Shown here one piece after another: positions 12,410 through 23,890 of a stretch of DNA of 64,000 bases. This stretch comes from Serinus canaria. Taxonomy: Eukaryota; Chordata; Aves; Passeriformes; Fringillidae. The stretch is taken from assembly GCF_022539315.1 (NCBI RefSeq), contig NC_066314.1, positions 48,359,180 through 48,423,179 on the forward strand, read 5' to 3'. The first letter of the stretch is position 1. Each line of letters opens with the position of its first letter. The position numbers and the translations under genes were made by a program. The notes beneath the pieces were generated by a model. The model did no database searches. It had not been told where the DNA came from and was given only the letters and a program-made list of their open reading frames with translations.

Positions 12410-14008
12410 CTGCTGCAGCCCCGATCCAGGCAATTATGGCTCGGCAGAATCCGTGTACATGCAAGTGCTCACTGGGCAGAGGCGCCGCAGGGCTGGCTTC
12501 CCTTGAGCACAGGTCTTGCAGGAGCCTGGCCACAGCAGCTGGTGTGCGGGCTCTGCTGAGCCCAGGGCTGGCAATCCTCCCTGTTTGGCCAGCTGCCTCT
12601 GGAAGGATCTTCCCCAGAGCTCTGGGAAGTCCCTGCACACTGGCCTGTGGGTTCACACACACATGAGCACCTGCTGCTGTGCTCTGTGCAAAGCTCTGGA
12701 AAACCTGGGATCTTGCTGAGCTGCTAAGACACAGGTTACCAGTCAGAAGCCAAGATAGCAGAATTCATTACTCCCCCAGAAATGAAGCTGGACCAGTCAT
12801 CTGTGCCAACAAGGTTCTTTCTCCATCAGGAGATGATTTGTCCATCAGCCTAATGTCCAGGCACTGTGCTAGGCATGTTCTGAGCTGTTGGGTCATTAAG
12901 GTTTCTGTAATAGTTTGTGGTTTTAAGCAGAGTCATCTTTAAATGGCTGAAGGCCATCCAGCCTTTAATGTTAAGCACCACATCGAGCCATTTTAAGAAT
13001 TTTGTCTTTAAAAACATTTTTAGGGACATGCTTTGCTTTGTTCTCTTTTGATTCCCCCCCCCCCTCCATTCTTACTTGTTTTTCTTTAAAGAGAAAGGAA
13101 ATCCAAATGCAAAACTGAATCTAATGCTAAATCAATGATGACTAAGACATCAGGGCAGGAAAATCAAATATTTCTGGATAAGATCCCAAGCTTGTTCATG
13201 GTAGGCACCCAGAAGTAACTTGATAATGTATTATGCAATAGAGTTCAGAACTGCACATATACAGTCTCATGTGACTGTATTGAATTCTATTGTATTCTGT
13301 CATACTGCACTGGTGCCTTCTTTGTTCAGTGCAAACAGTCATCCAACATTAAATCCAATGGAAGTAATTTAATAGACTTGATTTACTGCCTTTACTAATG
13401 CTGCAGATGTTCTTATGCATTTGTTAATAAAATGTGAATTTAATTAATTCATTATGAGTCTTAAGGAAACTGAAAGCTACTGAAAATAATGAGGCCTTCA
13501 AAACTAAACCAAAAAATGTAGCTCACATGTAATATGAGTTCTTCATTTATCCCTGTTCCTGGTGAAGACAGAAGGATTTTATGGACAAGCAGAATTATTT
13601 CTTTATGGTTTCCCCTACTCTATAGTTATCCATTTCTGTAAATACCTTTGGAAACTTAGACAAGTATAGTAGTACCTACTGAAAACAATCTGCAACAGAC
13701 AGAGTTTGTAAATCAATTCCATCTCTTGGATGTTCATCTGTTTGAAGGAAGATACAGTGAGCAGGACTTCAGCTTGTGAAATGGAAATAGGGGCAGAGCT
13801 GTGAATTTTGCCATCACTTTGTGATAAGCCCTTGCACACATCATCCTCTTCTGTTCTGTATACAGATCTACCAACAAGTCTCCTAAGCAAATTATTTCAA
13901 GAATCAGCCACGCAGCATTGTTGCTAAAACTGGCAATGTAGAACAGGAAGACATCCATGCTTTCTTGTTCTTTTGGAGTATTTGTCTCAGACCCTAAAAA
14001 GCTGTCAG

Positions 14009-14083
14009 AAAACATGGGAGCAAGGAAGGTAAATATTCCTGACTTGTCATTAAACCTGAAACTCCCAGAAATACCATCATGCA
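14009..14083 (+). repeat. Upstream copy of a 75-bp duplicated element
   Basis: This segment aligns without gaps to 15,155-15,229 at an offset of exactly 1,146 bp, with about 59 of 75 positions identical (counted by eye). Shared blocks include AAAACATGGGAG, AAATATTCCTGACT and CTCCCAGAA. Most differences are A/T here against G/C in the other copy, as expected if this copy decayed outside the CpG island. It may be a local duplication of a regulatory element or two members of an unrecognised dispersed repeat. Confidence 0.75.
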
Positions 14084-14580
14084 TGGGAATGTTTTGTGGT
14101 TTTGACTCAATTCTTTCACTAAACTATCTCTGGAGGGCTAACCCTGTCAAACAGCAGGAAGAAGAATTATGTTACTTCAAAGATTTATGTGTGTAGCCAA
14201 AGCTGAACTGGATCCCTGGGAAGGAAAAGCAAAAAGCTGTAAATGTCAGGATTGAAAACCAGGGCAAGATTGGGGCTGACTGGCAGTAACTGGCTAAGAA
14301 TTTGGCTCTTCTTAACATACTTGTACCATCAAGCTTCTTATCATGAAGTTTGCAGATTAATTGTACAGGGCACAAACATTTTTTCCTAACTACTTCACAT
14401 ACATTGCTTTGCAGTTATATCACATCTTCCAGTTCTCAGACTGTAGGAGAGAAGGAAAGGCCCATGATGCCTTTTAATATCACTTTTTATTGTATACCTC
14501 ACTCTTTGTTTTGAAAGGTGATCCAACTTTTTCAGCCTCACGAGTCAATCCTTCGCAGAGCATTGTTAGAGTCTGTGTCA

Positions 14581-14639
14581 TGACTCACTAAGCAGGGGTG
14601 AGAACATCGCTGCAGGTAAAGTGCACCGACTATTTATAA
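14581..14639. promoter_or_regulatory. AP-1 and MEF2 consensus sites upstream of MRTFA
   Basis: A perfect AP-1 site TGACTCA (14,581-14,587) and a perfect MEF2 site CTATTTATAA (14,630-14,639) lie 43 bp apart, about 0.9 kb upstream of the MRTFA exon 1 region. MEF2 and AP-1 act in muscle and stress-responsive enhancers (established knowledge). That these particular sites are bound is inference. Confidence 0.35.
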
Positions 14640-15154
14640 TGATATTGTAACACTCCGGCTATGGTGCCTGCTCTGCTCTTCAGGGATGCCATCATTCCTC
14701 TATTTTCTGCACAACCCCACCGCAGTTAACCAAAGTTTTCCTTATGGACATTTCAGCCACTTGCACCATTTATTTTCTTGGCTTGGCGGGATCCAAGAGA
14801 AGGAGCACGGCAGACAAGCCGGTCCCAGGTCAGGCAGTGGGAGCAGCACGGCGCTGGCACGCTGCCGGCTCCTCTGGCATTTTGACACTCGGGTACCCCT
14901 GAAACCGCTTTTCACACGTCAAAGTGTGGACAAGTTAGAAATGCATTTCATTTGAAGAGTTCTGCTGGCCAATCCCTAATTTCCAGTAAACTTGCTTCGC
15001 TGAACATTATCTCGAGATTTAGGACTGAGACAGGCCGGCGATAAAGATGAACCATCACCACGCTGCTGCATTTAGTTTGCAGCCCTTAAGATCCAGCCTC
15101 TGCCGGGAACCCCCCACTCCCATCCCGAGGATCAGGGGAGGGCGGTGCTGGGCG

Positions 15155-15229
15155 AAAACATGGGAGAAAGGAAAGAAAATATTCCTGACTCCTCATGGAA
15201 CCCAAAGCTCCCAGAAGCGCCAGCACGCC
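15155..15229 (+). repeat. Downstream copy of the 75-bp duplicated element
   Basis: This is the GC-richer partner of 14,009-14,083. It lies at the upstream edge of the MRTFA CpG island, about 300 bp before the transcription start region. Blocks shared with the other copy are ungapped. Its position suggests it could be part of the proximal regulatory region. Confidence 0.75.
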
Positions 15230-15294
15230 CCGGCTGATCCACGGCTCTGACCCCGCCCCCCACCTCGGTCACTGACTCACCCCCACACCACACA

Positions 15295-15560
15295 GGCCAC
15301 AAGGGCGGCGCTGCGCCTTTAAGGTCGAGGCTCCGCCCCTCCCCGCCCAGTAGGCTCCTGGCCCCTCCGCCCCGCCCGCGATGACCTCATCTTTGCCTTT
15401 CCATTGGCTGCACCTCCTGTCAGTCAGACGGCGCACGCCCCTCTCTCCCGTTAGCTTCCCCAGGTGCTCGCGATCCATTGGTGGCTTCTCGTGCCGCTCA
15501 CCGGCGCCTCTGCGCTCTGATTGGCGGGGCTGGCGGGGGGCGGGCGCTTCCGCGGTTGCG
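15295..15560 (+). promoter_or_regulatory. MRTFA: MRTFA CpG-island promoter (long isoform)
   Basis: This is the upstream half of a CpG island that continues to about 16,050. It has no TATA box at a credible distance. It contains three inverted CCAAT boxes (ATTGG at 15,403-15,407, 15,477-15,481 and 15,520-15,524), the last fused to a GC box (GGCGGGGC), plus several further GC boxes (for example CCCCGCCC near 15,370) and a CRE-like TGACCTCA at 15,382-15,389. Multiple NF-Y and Sp1-type sites without TATA are typical of a broadly expressed housekeeping-style promoter. Direction is set by the strong splice donor at 15,666 and by the downstream MRTFA exons on the plus strand. Transcription probably starts around 15,540-15,600, but the exact start cannot be read from sequence. 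Confidence 0.75.
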
Positions 15561-15665
15561 AGGCGCCGGCCGGCGGTGGCGCGGTCGGGCTGCGGGAGCG
15601 GGGGCGGCGCCTTCTCCGCCGGGGACGGGCACGGGCGGGTGCGAGCGAGATGGAGCCGTGACCAG
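15560..15665 (+). other. MRTFA: MRTFA non-coding exon 1 (5' end approximate)
   Basis: The 3' boundary is a near-consensus donor, ACCAG followed by GTGAGC at 15,666. The 5' boundary is inferred from the promoter elements and could be tens of bases off. The exon is very GC-rich. Its last bases contain an ATG in good context followed by two codons and a stop (15,650-15,661, peptide MEP), so it cannot carry the main start. Mammalian MRTFA also begins with non-coding 5' exons separated by long introns (from memory). The alternative, that this island serves another plus-strand gene, is unlikely because the next recognisable exons downstream on this strand are MRTFA. Confidence 0.65.
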
Positions 15666-17651
15666 GTGAGCGCGGAGCTCCGGCTCGGCCGGGACCTGCG
15701 AGGTGGCCTCGGGGAGAGCCAGCGGCAGACAGAGGGAGGGTGGGCGCGGGCCCGCCCCGAGGGGCCTCCCCGCGCCGGGGCACGGCTGCGCCCCCTCCGG
15801 AGCCCCCGCGCTGCGTCTCCGCTGCCCCGGAGCGCTCTGCGCCCTTCCCCGCCCTCCCCCCTGAGAAGGGTCCCGGGCGTTCAGCGGGTCGGTGGGGGCT
15901 GGTCTGGGGGCTCTTTCCGGCGTTCGAGGCCGGGCAGGGCTGCCAGGGGCTCGCGGGGGTTTGGGCGGCAGCCACCGCTGTGTCCTGCTGCCCCCACCGG
16001 GCTCCCATGAGCGGGGCGATTTCCCCGCGGGGAAGATGCTTGTCCGTGCTGTGCCTGGGTGCTTGTTTGTGGTAACATCCGCGTGTCCCAGCCGTTTGTC
16101 TTCCTCTCTGTGACTGTGAAATCTTGGGCTGTAATTTCACGTCTCCCCTGATCACGGCTGAAAACTGACAGTTCTATGTGTGTGTTAGTGGATATAATCC
16201 TCCTGAGACCTTTATGGTCTGGATCTGTGTAGCCTTACGCTGCACCATGCAAACTTTGTGTTCATACGGTTCTGTGCGGCTCTGTTTTACGAAAGGAGCC
16301 TTGAGTGAGCTGAATAAAGGGTTGCAGGTTTGCTGCTGCTTATAGCAGTCCCCTTCTGGTATCTTTTGTCCAGACAGCATCAGGGCCTGTGCTGTGAAAG
16401 TGCATTTTAATCTACCATCCATAGAAAATACATTTTGAAGGCATTAAAAATGTTTCTGTTTAAGTCTGTAGCTTCTTTTTTTGTGTCTCGGAATCCAAAA
16501 TGTGCTTTTTGTTTCTTAGTAGGATCTAAAGAAAAAGCTCTGAATATTTGGAAAATATAAAATGTAGCTATTCTGGGCTGGATGTGTATATCCCAACATT
16601 CTGTCTTTATTTTAAATTTGTATTTGACATCGGGGCTAGTTGTGGCATAGGTGACTTACTGGAAGTGTGTTTTTACTGGTGTGTTCATTTTCAGATAAAA
16701 ATACAAATGAACTTCCACCACTGAATTTAAAATACATCTGCTGTTTGCACAGAACTCCTCACTAGGTTTCTGTAAAATCCATACTGTTGAACTGGTAGAA
16801 GTGTAATGCCTTTAGATCTTCATAAGTATTTCCAAAAATGTATCAGTCATTACTGAATATGAAATGACAGGGACACCAGTTTGTTCCCATTTGCTGCAGT
16901 GATTTAATGAGTGATCTAATAATTGTGATTAAATAGGATCTAATAATAGAATTTAAAATAAGTGTATGATCTGAAGCTGACTGTGAACGCCTTTTCTGTT
17001 CTTCAGATTCGTGCTTTCTGCTGAAAGGAGAAAAAGACTTGGGGCTAAAAGCAAATGCCTTAAGCTTTCCCCAAGTAGGCAGATCTGCCCTTCTTAATTA
17101 CCAGATATTGGCTTATTGAGCCCTTTCCTTTCCTTCCTCACTTATAATTTAGAAACCAAATGTGATTTCTGGAAAAGAGTGAAATATTGCCAGTTATAGC
17201 TTCTTGAGCATCACACTGTTCTGTACAAAATGTGAGCAGTGCTGTGTTTGCTGGTTCCCACAGTTGTGGAAACAGCTTTAATTTCTCTTTAATTGAGGCC
17301 ATCCACTCCTATCATCATGTGGGAGAAGGCAACAAGCCTTCCAAATCTTCAGGCAACAAGCAGATCATGAAATGAAATGCAAAGAAAGGGAGTACAGAAG
17401 ACATTTTGACGTAGAACTAAGAGAATGTGGCATTTTTCCAAAAGCAGTCTTTAATTTTTCCTCCTCTTGAATATGAAATAATTGGAAACTCTTAGTTTTG
17501 AGGAGGAGTGCTTGCTTGCTTGCTTGTGGTTTTTTTTTTTAATGCTGACTTCTACTGGCATGGCAAAACAGCAGTATTTTTCACAGACTTTCATCCTTGA
17601 ACCTCCAGGTGAAATGTACATTGAGGCAATAAAGGTACCCTTTAATTTAAT

Positions 17652-17690
17652 ATGATGATGATGATGATGATAATAATAATAATAATAATA
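17652..17690. repeat. (ATG)n-(AAT)n microsatellite
   Basis: A run of ATG triplets changes into a run of AAT triplets in intron 1. It is likely polymorphic and has no coding meaning here. Confidence 0.95.
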
Positions 17691-20600
17691 GCAATCCCTA
17701 CTGGATTTCCTTCACTATTGAGCCATGATTAAATTCCTGTATGGTATTTGATGGTGAAAACAGCAGCTGTACTAGAGAGAGAAATATCAGAACAAAAAAG
17801 GTTTGGATGTTGGAGCAGAAAGCAGATGAATTCTTATGATGTGTCAAAACATTATCACAAGATTAATTGTTGCACTCATTTGGAATGTGCAGAGTGTCTC
17901 CTTATATGCTTTTTACCTCAAAAACTCAATTTATAGCAACTCCTGCACTCTGCCTTTCCTCTCTGTACTCAGCTGTCCTTCCTGTGTTGTAGATAATACA
18001 ATTGGACTATCTTAATGTGTGTTTATTTACTGATAACTCAGTATTTGGTCAAGATTCCTTTTGAGGAATACAGCTGACTTCCTCCATGTAAAAAGTGGTA
18101 ATAATTAACAAATCATATAACAGTTATACAAAGCTCTTCCTTAAAAGTTGGTTGTTTTCTTATTGGGTTTTTTTTTTTTTTTTTGATCAGTTGTGTCCTG
18201 AGGGGCAATGTCTTTTCCTGAGAAACTGTTGGAGAGGAAGCAGAAAAAGCAATTGTTCAGCAGTCTCAAACTGTCAGACACCTACTCTGGGAAAACCAAA
18301 TTTAATTATTTCCTGTTGGACATACTTGCTGAACTGAACTGAGACTGCAAACAGAGGATGTGGTTACACAGACATTTCTTTTAGTGGTGGGGCTGTCTTC
18401 AACAGCTCATATTCCCATTTGCCTTTTTCCCCACTCCTCACCATGTGCTGTCACCTCAGGAGTGATGTGGAGTCTGTGGGGCTGCATGCTAGGCTAGGGT
18501 AGAGACCTGATTTTTAATCTGGGCATGTTCTATCCCTCTCCCCCTCAGACCCCCCCAATAAAAAATGGGGGAGAGCTGCAGGAATGCATAGCTGGAGTGG
18601 AGGAGTGCATTAGTAAGAGCTACAGCTAAAAGGAGCTATAGTCTAAAGTTGTTCCTATGATTATTCTTTTGTGTGTGGGTGGTAGATGAAATGGATGAGT
18701 TTGTGTGAATTCAGAAACTAATTTCTTTGTCAAATACTCTGTTCAGTTTTTCAGGGATGCTGTGTGTGTGGTTAATGTCTATGTTTTACCTCCCAACCTC
18801 TGAATGCTTTCTGGGGTGCAAACAACTGTTAAATGGCTTCTTCAGGGGAAACGAATGGCATTGGGCTGAGGACAGTTTTCATGACCAGCCTCAGATGAGC
18901 CCCACTGGTCAGTCAGAGCCTTCAGGTAGTTAAATGTGTGTTGTCCTTGTGGAGAGAGGGCAGTGCATGCAGCTTGTACAGGAATCTGCCCTCAGTCCCA
19001 TACTCTGTTTTCAGATGTGAAGAAACAAAGCTGCTAACAGTATTTCACTTCCTTTGATCCTTTCCTATTTCTTATTCAAGACACTTATTTTCCACACAGA
19101 TAAATCTTAGAATTTGTCACTGAGTGAGGTAATGTGATTGGTTGAATTAGTTTGGTTTATATTTCAGAAACTGTTGTAATGAATTTAGTTTGTGCAGCAT
19201 TCCTTTCCATGTCCCTCCCCGATTTTCTTGCGTGTGTGTGCAGTATCATTATTCTTGTGTGAAGAAATATTTTGGATTTAGGCACACAGCCATATTGATA
19301 ACATCTCTTCAAGAAGGTGAGATTTAACATGAAGTCAGAAGTCTTTTTAAATCTTGAAAACTAAAGGCTGAGCTTTTAATTGGAGATTTCTGTACCTTAA
19401 CCTCATGCCATCCATCTGCTCTTGCTTCCTACTGCAAACTAGAGTGTCGAATACTTCTGCTTATCCTTCTTAATTAACTGGTGCTCGCTTTTTCAGCTTG
19501 TTTGGGCCCTGCTGATCCAGAAAAGAAGAGTTTTTGTGGAGTGCAGCAGAGAAAGCATGGTAGCTGCTGCGTGTACCAGCATGTTATTTGTTAACAGCTT
19601 ATCACTTAGGGCTACCTTTTTGGCACTGAAAGAAAAACTTTCTCCTGGACAGGGTCAGGAGTTGCTGCTGCTGTTGTCTCTGCTTGCCATGGGTGCATAT
19701 TGAAATGTGTATGTACCTCAGTGCAGGGGGCCCTGGCATAAAGCAGTGCAGAAAATACCCTGTTTTGCCATCTTCTGGTGAGGCAAATCAATGTGCTGAC
19801 AACACATCATCTTCAGAGTATCTTCATGTTAGGGGAACAGGAGACTGAAATGATATGTCTAGTTCTGTGAAATTAATTTTGGTCTGGGACAGTCTACATC
19901 ACAGATTGTTTCAACCTCAAATTAATGTTTCCTGTAATCTAGGGCAATTGCAACTGGTTACAGACACACCGGGGAGGGGATGTGTGGTTCCTTGAGTCCT
20001 TCCCTTCCCGTGGTTTAGTGGAGCACTGAGGATATATCTTCATTGCACAACTGATCCATATGGTTGACACCCTGTTTAGGCTTACTCAGATGAGATCATC
20101 CTTTACACAGAACCATAGCCATGTTATGATGAACTCGTTTGCTCTGCAGTTGTTTATATGTGTGATGGTACAGCTCTGAGCAAAGATGAGACAGGATTCA
20201 CTTTCTGTCAATTACAGGGAAGCTTTTCCTCCTTCAGGCAGACACTTCTGAAAAAAAACATTGAGAGACTCTACTTGAATGATTTAAAAAAAAAAAAAAG
20301 GCAAAACATTTTTGCCCTCCCTTGTGATTTTTATGGCAAGATAAGAAGTTTCCCAGCAGAATTATGTGATCCAGCCCACATTGTAATTTAATTTCTATTC
20401 CAGTGTGTAAGATGGACCTGCATCCCGATGAGAGCTTTCTCTGAGTGACTGGTAGGGTGATGTTAATGTTAGGCCTAATATAACTGTCCCTAAATTCGCT
20501 CTCATGTGTCCTGTTGGATATGGTTTACAGGAGCAGATCACTTGATTCTGAATCTTTTTAAAGCCTCCATCTGACAGACAGTCTGGGTGTTGGAAGGGTG

Positions 20601-21963
20601 GGATATGAATTCTGCATTGCTGTGTTCTGATCAGAGGTACGAGTCATGTCAGTGAGTTTCTGTGTTGTTCAGGCATGCTGAAACTCCAAGTCACCAGTGA
20701 AGGCAATAAGCCATTGTAATCACTGGAATAGCAGCCATTTGGCTTGAACATGTAAACACTGACATACAAACTTTTCCATTGGATGGAGAAGTTTATCAGC
20801 AAGATGGGACTTCTGCATTTCTTAGAGATGACACTGTTTTTTCTTCAGAAAATCTAGGACAGTAGAGTTCTGCCTGCATTGACTGTCGTGAGAGGAAAAA
20901 GGAGTGTTGGAGGAATGTTTTGATTATGCAGTGGGCAAAGAATAGCAAAAGCAGTTTAACTGTGGAATTTTGCCAGAAAATGTTTCAGTTATCAGATTAA
21001 TCTTTGCTCGCTCACTGCAGCGTAGAAGGAACAGTAAAGAGCTTGTCTTTCATTCCAGTTGTAAGGCTGTTCTGCTAAATATTTGTGAATATTAACTGCT
21101 TGTTAATTTTGAAGGCAGGGTGTATCTGGGTTTTCTGTTTTTTCATCTTGAAGCTGGATTGAAATTCCATAAAGTGAGTGAATAGGAATAATGACAGGAA
21201 TGTGTTATACCTGCAGCATCTCTTACCTTAATAGCACACACACATATTAGAAAAAAAAAAAAAAAGAAAAAAGATGACTGTTCATGCATATTGCAAGCCA
21301 GTTATCTCCTATCTGGGATTCATATGACCAAGCAGTAAATTGCAGGATGCAATACTTTAACTGTCTCAGGCTGAGCAGGAACTTTGTTGGCAAATGGGAC
21401 CAAAAGTTTTAAAGTTGACCTTTTATTGGCCTGAGTATATGGAATAAAACTTTAGTTTTTAGTAGAGAAAGTAAGAAAAAATGTCTGATGTCTGGGAGGA
21501 TGAGTTTTGAGTGGGAGAACAAGGATCTCTAAGCTCCTCAGAAGGCTAATGGAAGTGTTGGAAAGTCAGAAGAGGTAGATAAGCTAAGGCAATGAAAAAA
21601 ATGCACTGGAGAAAATACAGAGATTATTTTGACTGGTTATTGGTTTCACTTCTGTAGAAAATTAGCAGATTTCCTGTTCCAGGACAGGCAGATCAAAAAA
21701 CCCTCACTGTTGGACCTGTCTTGACTCAACTGAGACTCTGGAGAACATGGATTTGAAGTGGAAGTGCTGGAAAGTAAATGGAGCAGCATGGTGATAGTTG
21801 AGCTTTATTAGTGCTGTTGCAATCCTAAATTGGAAGATAATATTCAGTGAACCAAGATTACTGGAAATTAGTGATTGGCCAGCAGAAATCTTCAAATGAA
21901 ATGCATTTCTAACTTTTCCATACTTCCCTGTTGTGAAAAGTGGTTTCAGGGATACCTGAGCCT

Positions 21964-21964
<1 letters not shown>

Positions 21965-22017
<53 letters not shown>
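21965..22017. repeat. Uninterrupted run of 53 A
   Basis: This is the longest homopolymer in the window. It could be the poly-A tail of a retrotransposed copy, but I recognise no transcript in the bases before it, and no clear target-site duplication is visible. Length in the assembly may be unreliable. Confidence 0.9.
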
Positions 22018-22022
<5 letters not shown>

Positions 22023-23197
22023 AAACAACAGCAAACTACAAAATAAAAATCCCACTCAAAACCAAACTATGCCAAAAACTTGCATTGAAGTCAAGATTTA
22101 CTATATGGATAAATTTCACTCACTTAAAATTTATGATTTAAAGAACCAACATCATCACAACTAAATTGTGATGTTATGTGCATAATGCTGTCAAGAAGAA
22201 GGTTCCAGCAAGATTGTTTTGTTAAATTCTCAGGTCCCTTGTTCATCATGTTGGAATAGCAAACTCTCAGCAATGGTTAATTGTTTGCTATCTTTGTGGA
22301 AGACTTTCCTTGACTTCTTGAGGCCTTTTTGCCTTGCCTGTTAGGAAATCTAGGATCTGCAATTCTGTAAAAAGTACATTGTAAGTATATAATTCATTGT
22401 GTAGTCTTGCATCATTATTATGTTATAATTACAGTTGTATGAGTTTGACTGCTTTATTAAAGAAAAATAATTACTTATTATGGGTTCTCACATAAAATTA
22501 ATTAAGTAGTTGTAAGTAATTTTAAATATTGACTTGATGACAAATACTGTGAGAGGTGGCAGAATGACTCCTTGATTCTGTGATAGAGCCATGATTAATG
22601 TGTGCTGGCACACTTTATTGAGAGAAAAATAGGAACATTCTCTGTAAGGGAATTTCCTGAAGTAGTGGTGTCCTTATTTGTATTTTTTTTTCCTTTGGTA
22701 CCAGTATTATAAATCCCTTCTCCTTCAAATTAGTGGAGTTAAGTGGAGGAGAGTGGACCAAGCAGGTGTGCAATTCATTACTTTTATGTCCTTCTAAACA
22801 GTGTAAACAGAATAAAATCCTTTTGTTTGTGGGGATCAGAAAATTCACATTTTGTGTTGTGCTTATTATTCAAGCATTGAGACTAATCAGTCTAACTGAT
22901 CTTACTCCTTCTGATGTTGAAGTAGTAGATACCTTATAGTATTTTTTAAACAAGTTTTTTCCTTTTCAGTGGAACTATGTTAATGCTCATGCCCAAAGTC
23001 CATCTGGTCTGAAGTTCATATTTAGGGACGTGCCTGTTTCTTTTTTATTTTATCTTCTTGATAAAGTATCATGGCATCCTGTCTGCAGTTCTGTGCTTCT
23101 GATGTCTAGGAAGCCCTAAAGTCTGAAAAACTCGGAGGAGGAAATGGAATTGAAACTTTTTTGACTTTTTTTTTTTTTTTAAAGATAGTTAAGGAAG

Positions 23198-23223
23198 TAG
23201 GAGTTGCCATAAGGCAACTTCTG
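23198..23223. repeat. Short inverted repeat, 11-bp stem
   Basis: The core arms AGTTGCC and GGCAACT (7 bp, perfect) flank an ATAA loop. The stem extends to 11 bp if two G-T pairs are allowed. It is a possible hairpin in intron 1, with no known family match. Confidence 0.7.
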
Positions 23224-23295
23224 ACCCTTTTTATTGCCATTTGAAACAACAGTCTTCCACAGCCTCCAAAGTAATTATTTTCTTTTTAGGTGCTG

Positions 23296-23333
23296 CTGTG
23301 TATGCCTTTTAGAACTGTGTATGCCTTTTAGAA
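23296..23333. repeat. 19-bp tandem duplication
   Basis: Two identical 19-bp copies lie head to tail. They appear recent, because the copies have not diverged. Confidence 0.9.
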
Positions 23334-23890
23334 CTGCATTGCCAAAGAAAATGGAGTGTTGCTTCACTACATTTATAAGTTTTTAAGGTGCATGGGATGA
23401 TTCTTTTCCCCCTCTTCCAAAATGGGATCCCTGTTGCTGTCTTGACAGATCTCTGTAAGGTACTTTTATCTTTTCCCTGTTTTTGTGTGAATGGATGACC
23501 TGGTGTCATAAACTAGTTGTAAAAGCCTCCAAGTTCTACTATCCTATGTTTAAGAATGATTTCAGTAGAGGGACTAGAGAACTGAGTATATGATTTGGTG
23601 CATATTCTGCCTTAGTAGATCTCAAACAATGCATTCTTCAGAACTGACAAAGCAGCAGTCCTAAAATAAAAGTTCTGCTCTGCAAGTAGCGTGGTGTGTG
23701 TATACCAGCGTGGCAGTCTTGATGGTATTTCAATCCAGCTTCTCTGGTGTGTACCAAATGAATTAAAGATTCTATTTAAAAAGAATCCTGGATAAAGGAC
23801 TTTGCACCTCTCCCTTAAAGGAGAAAATGGGCTGTGTTTGGTTGTTTGTTTTGAAATCTCTGAATATTTGTGTCCTGTTTTCTCTTTCAG

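Larger units (their letters stand above)
4561..14008. other. Intergenic DNA; no gene recognised
   Basis: This stretch carries microsatellites, a short direct repeat (7,577-7,633), GC-richer pockets (about 8,436-8,585, 11,030-11,330 and 12,470-12,620) and otherwise ordinary AT-rich sequence. The open frames are not accompanied by credible splice sites or protein motifs. The pockets could be enhancers or old exons of non-coding transcripts, but nothing in the sequence decides this. Confidence 0.5.
15666..23890 (+). other. MRTFA: MRTFA intron 1
   Basis: This is an 8.2-kb intron between the exon 1 donor and the exon 2 acceptor. Its first 400 bases remain inside the CpG island, and the rest is AT-rich with microsatellites. 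I recognise no nested gene or complete transposon. Confidence 0.55.

Noticed and set aside
1..15300. MCHR1, expected upstream of MRTFA from mammalian synteny
   Set aside because: No frame resembling a seven-helix receptor was seen on either strand.
15381..16155. Open frames of up to 234 codons on both strands at the MRTFA island
   Set aside because: Same reason: GC-rich DNA with few stops, Arg/Gly/Pro-rich translations, and they cross the exon 1 donor.
21875..22164. Lysine-rich open frames around the long A run
   Set aside because: They are translations of a homopolymer.
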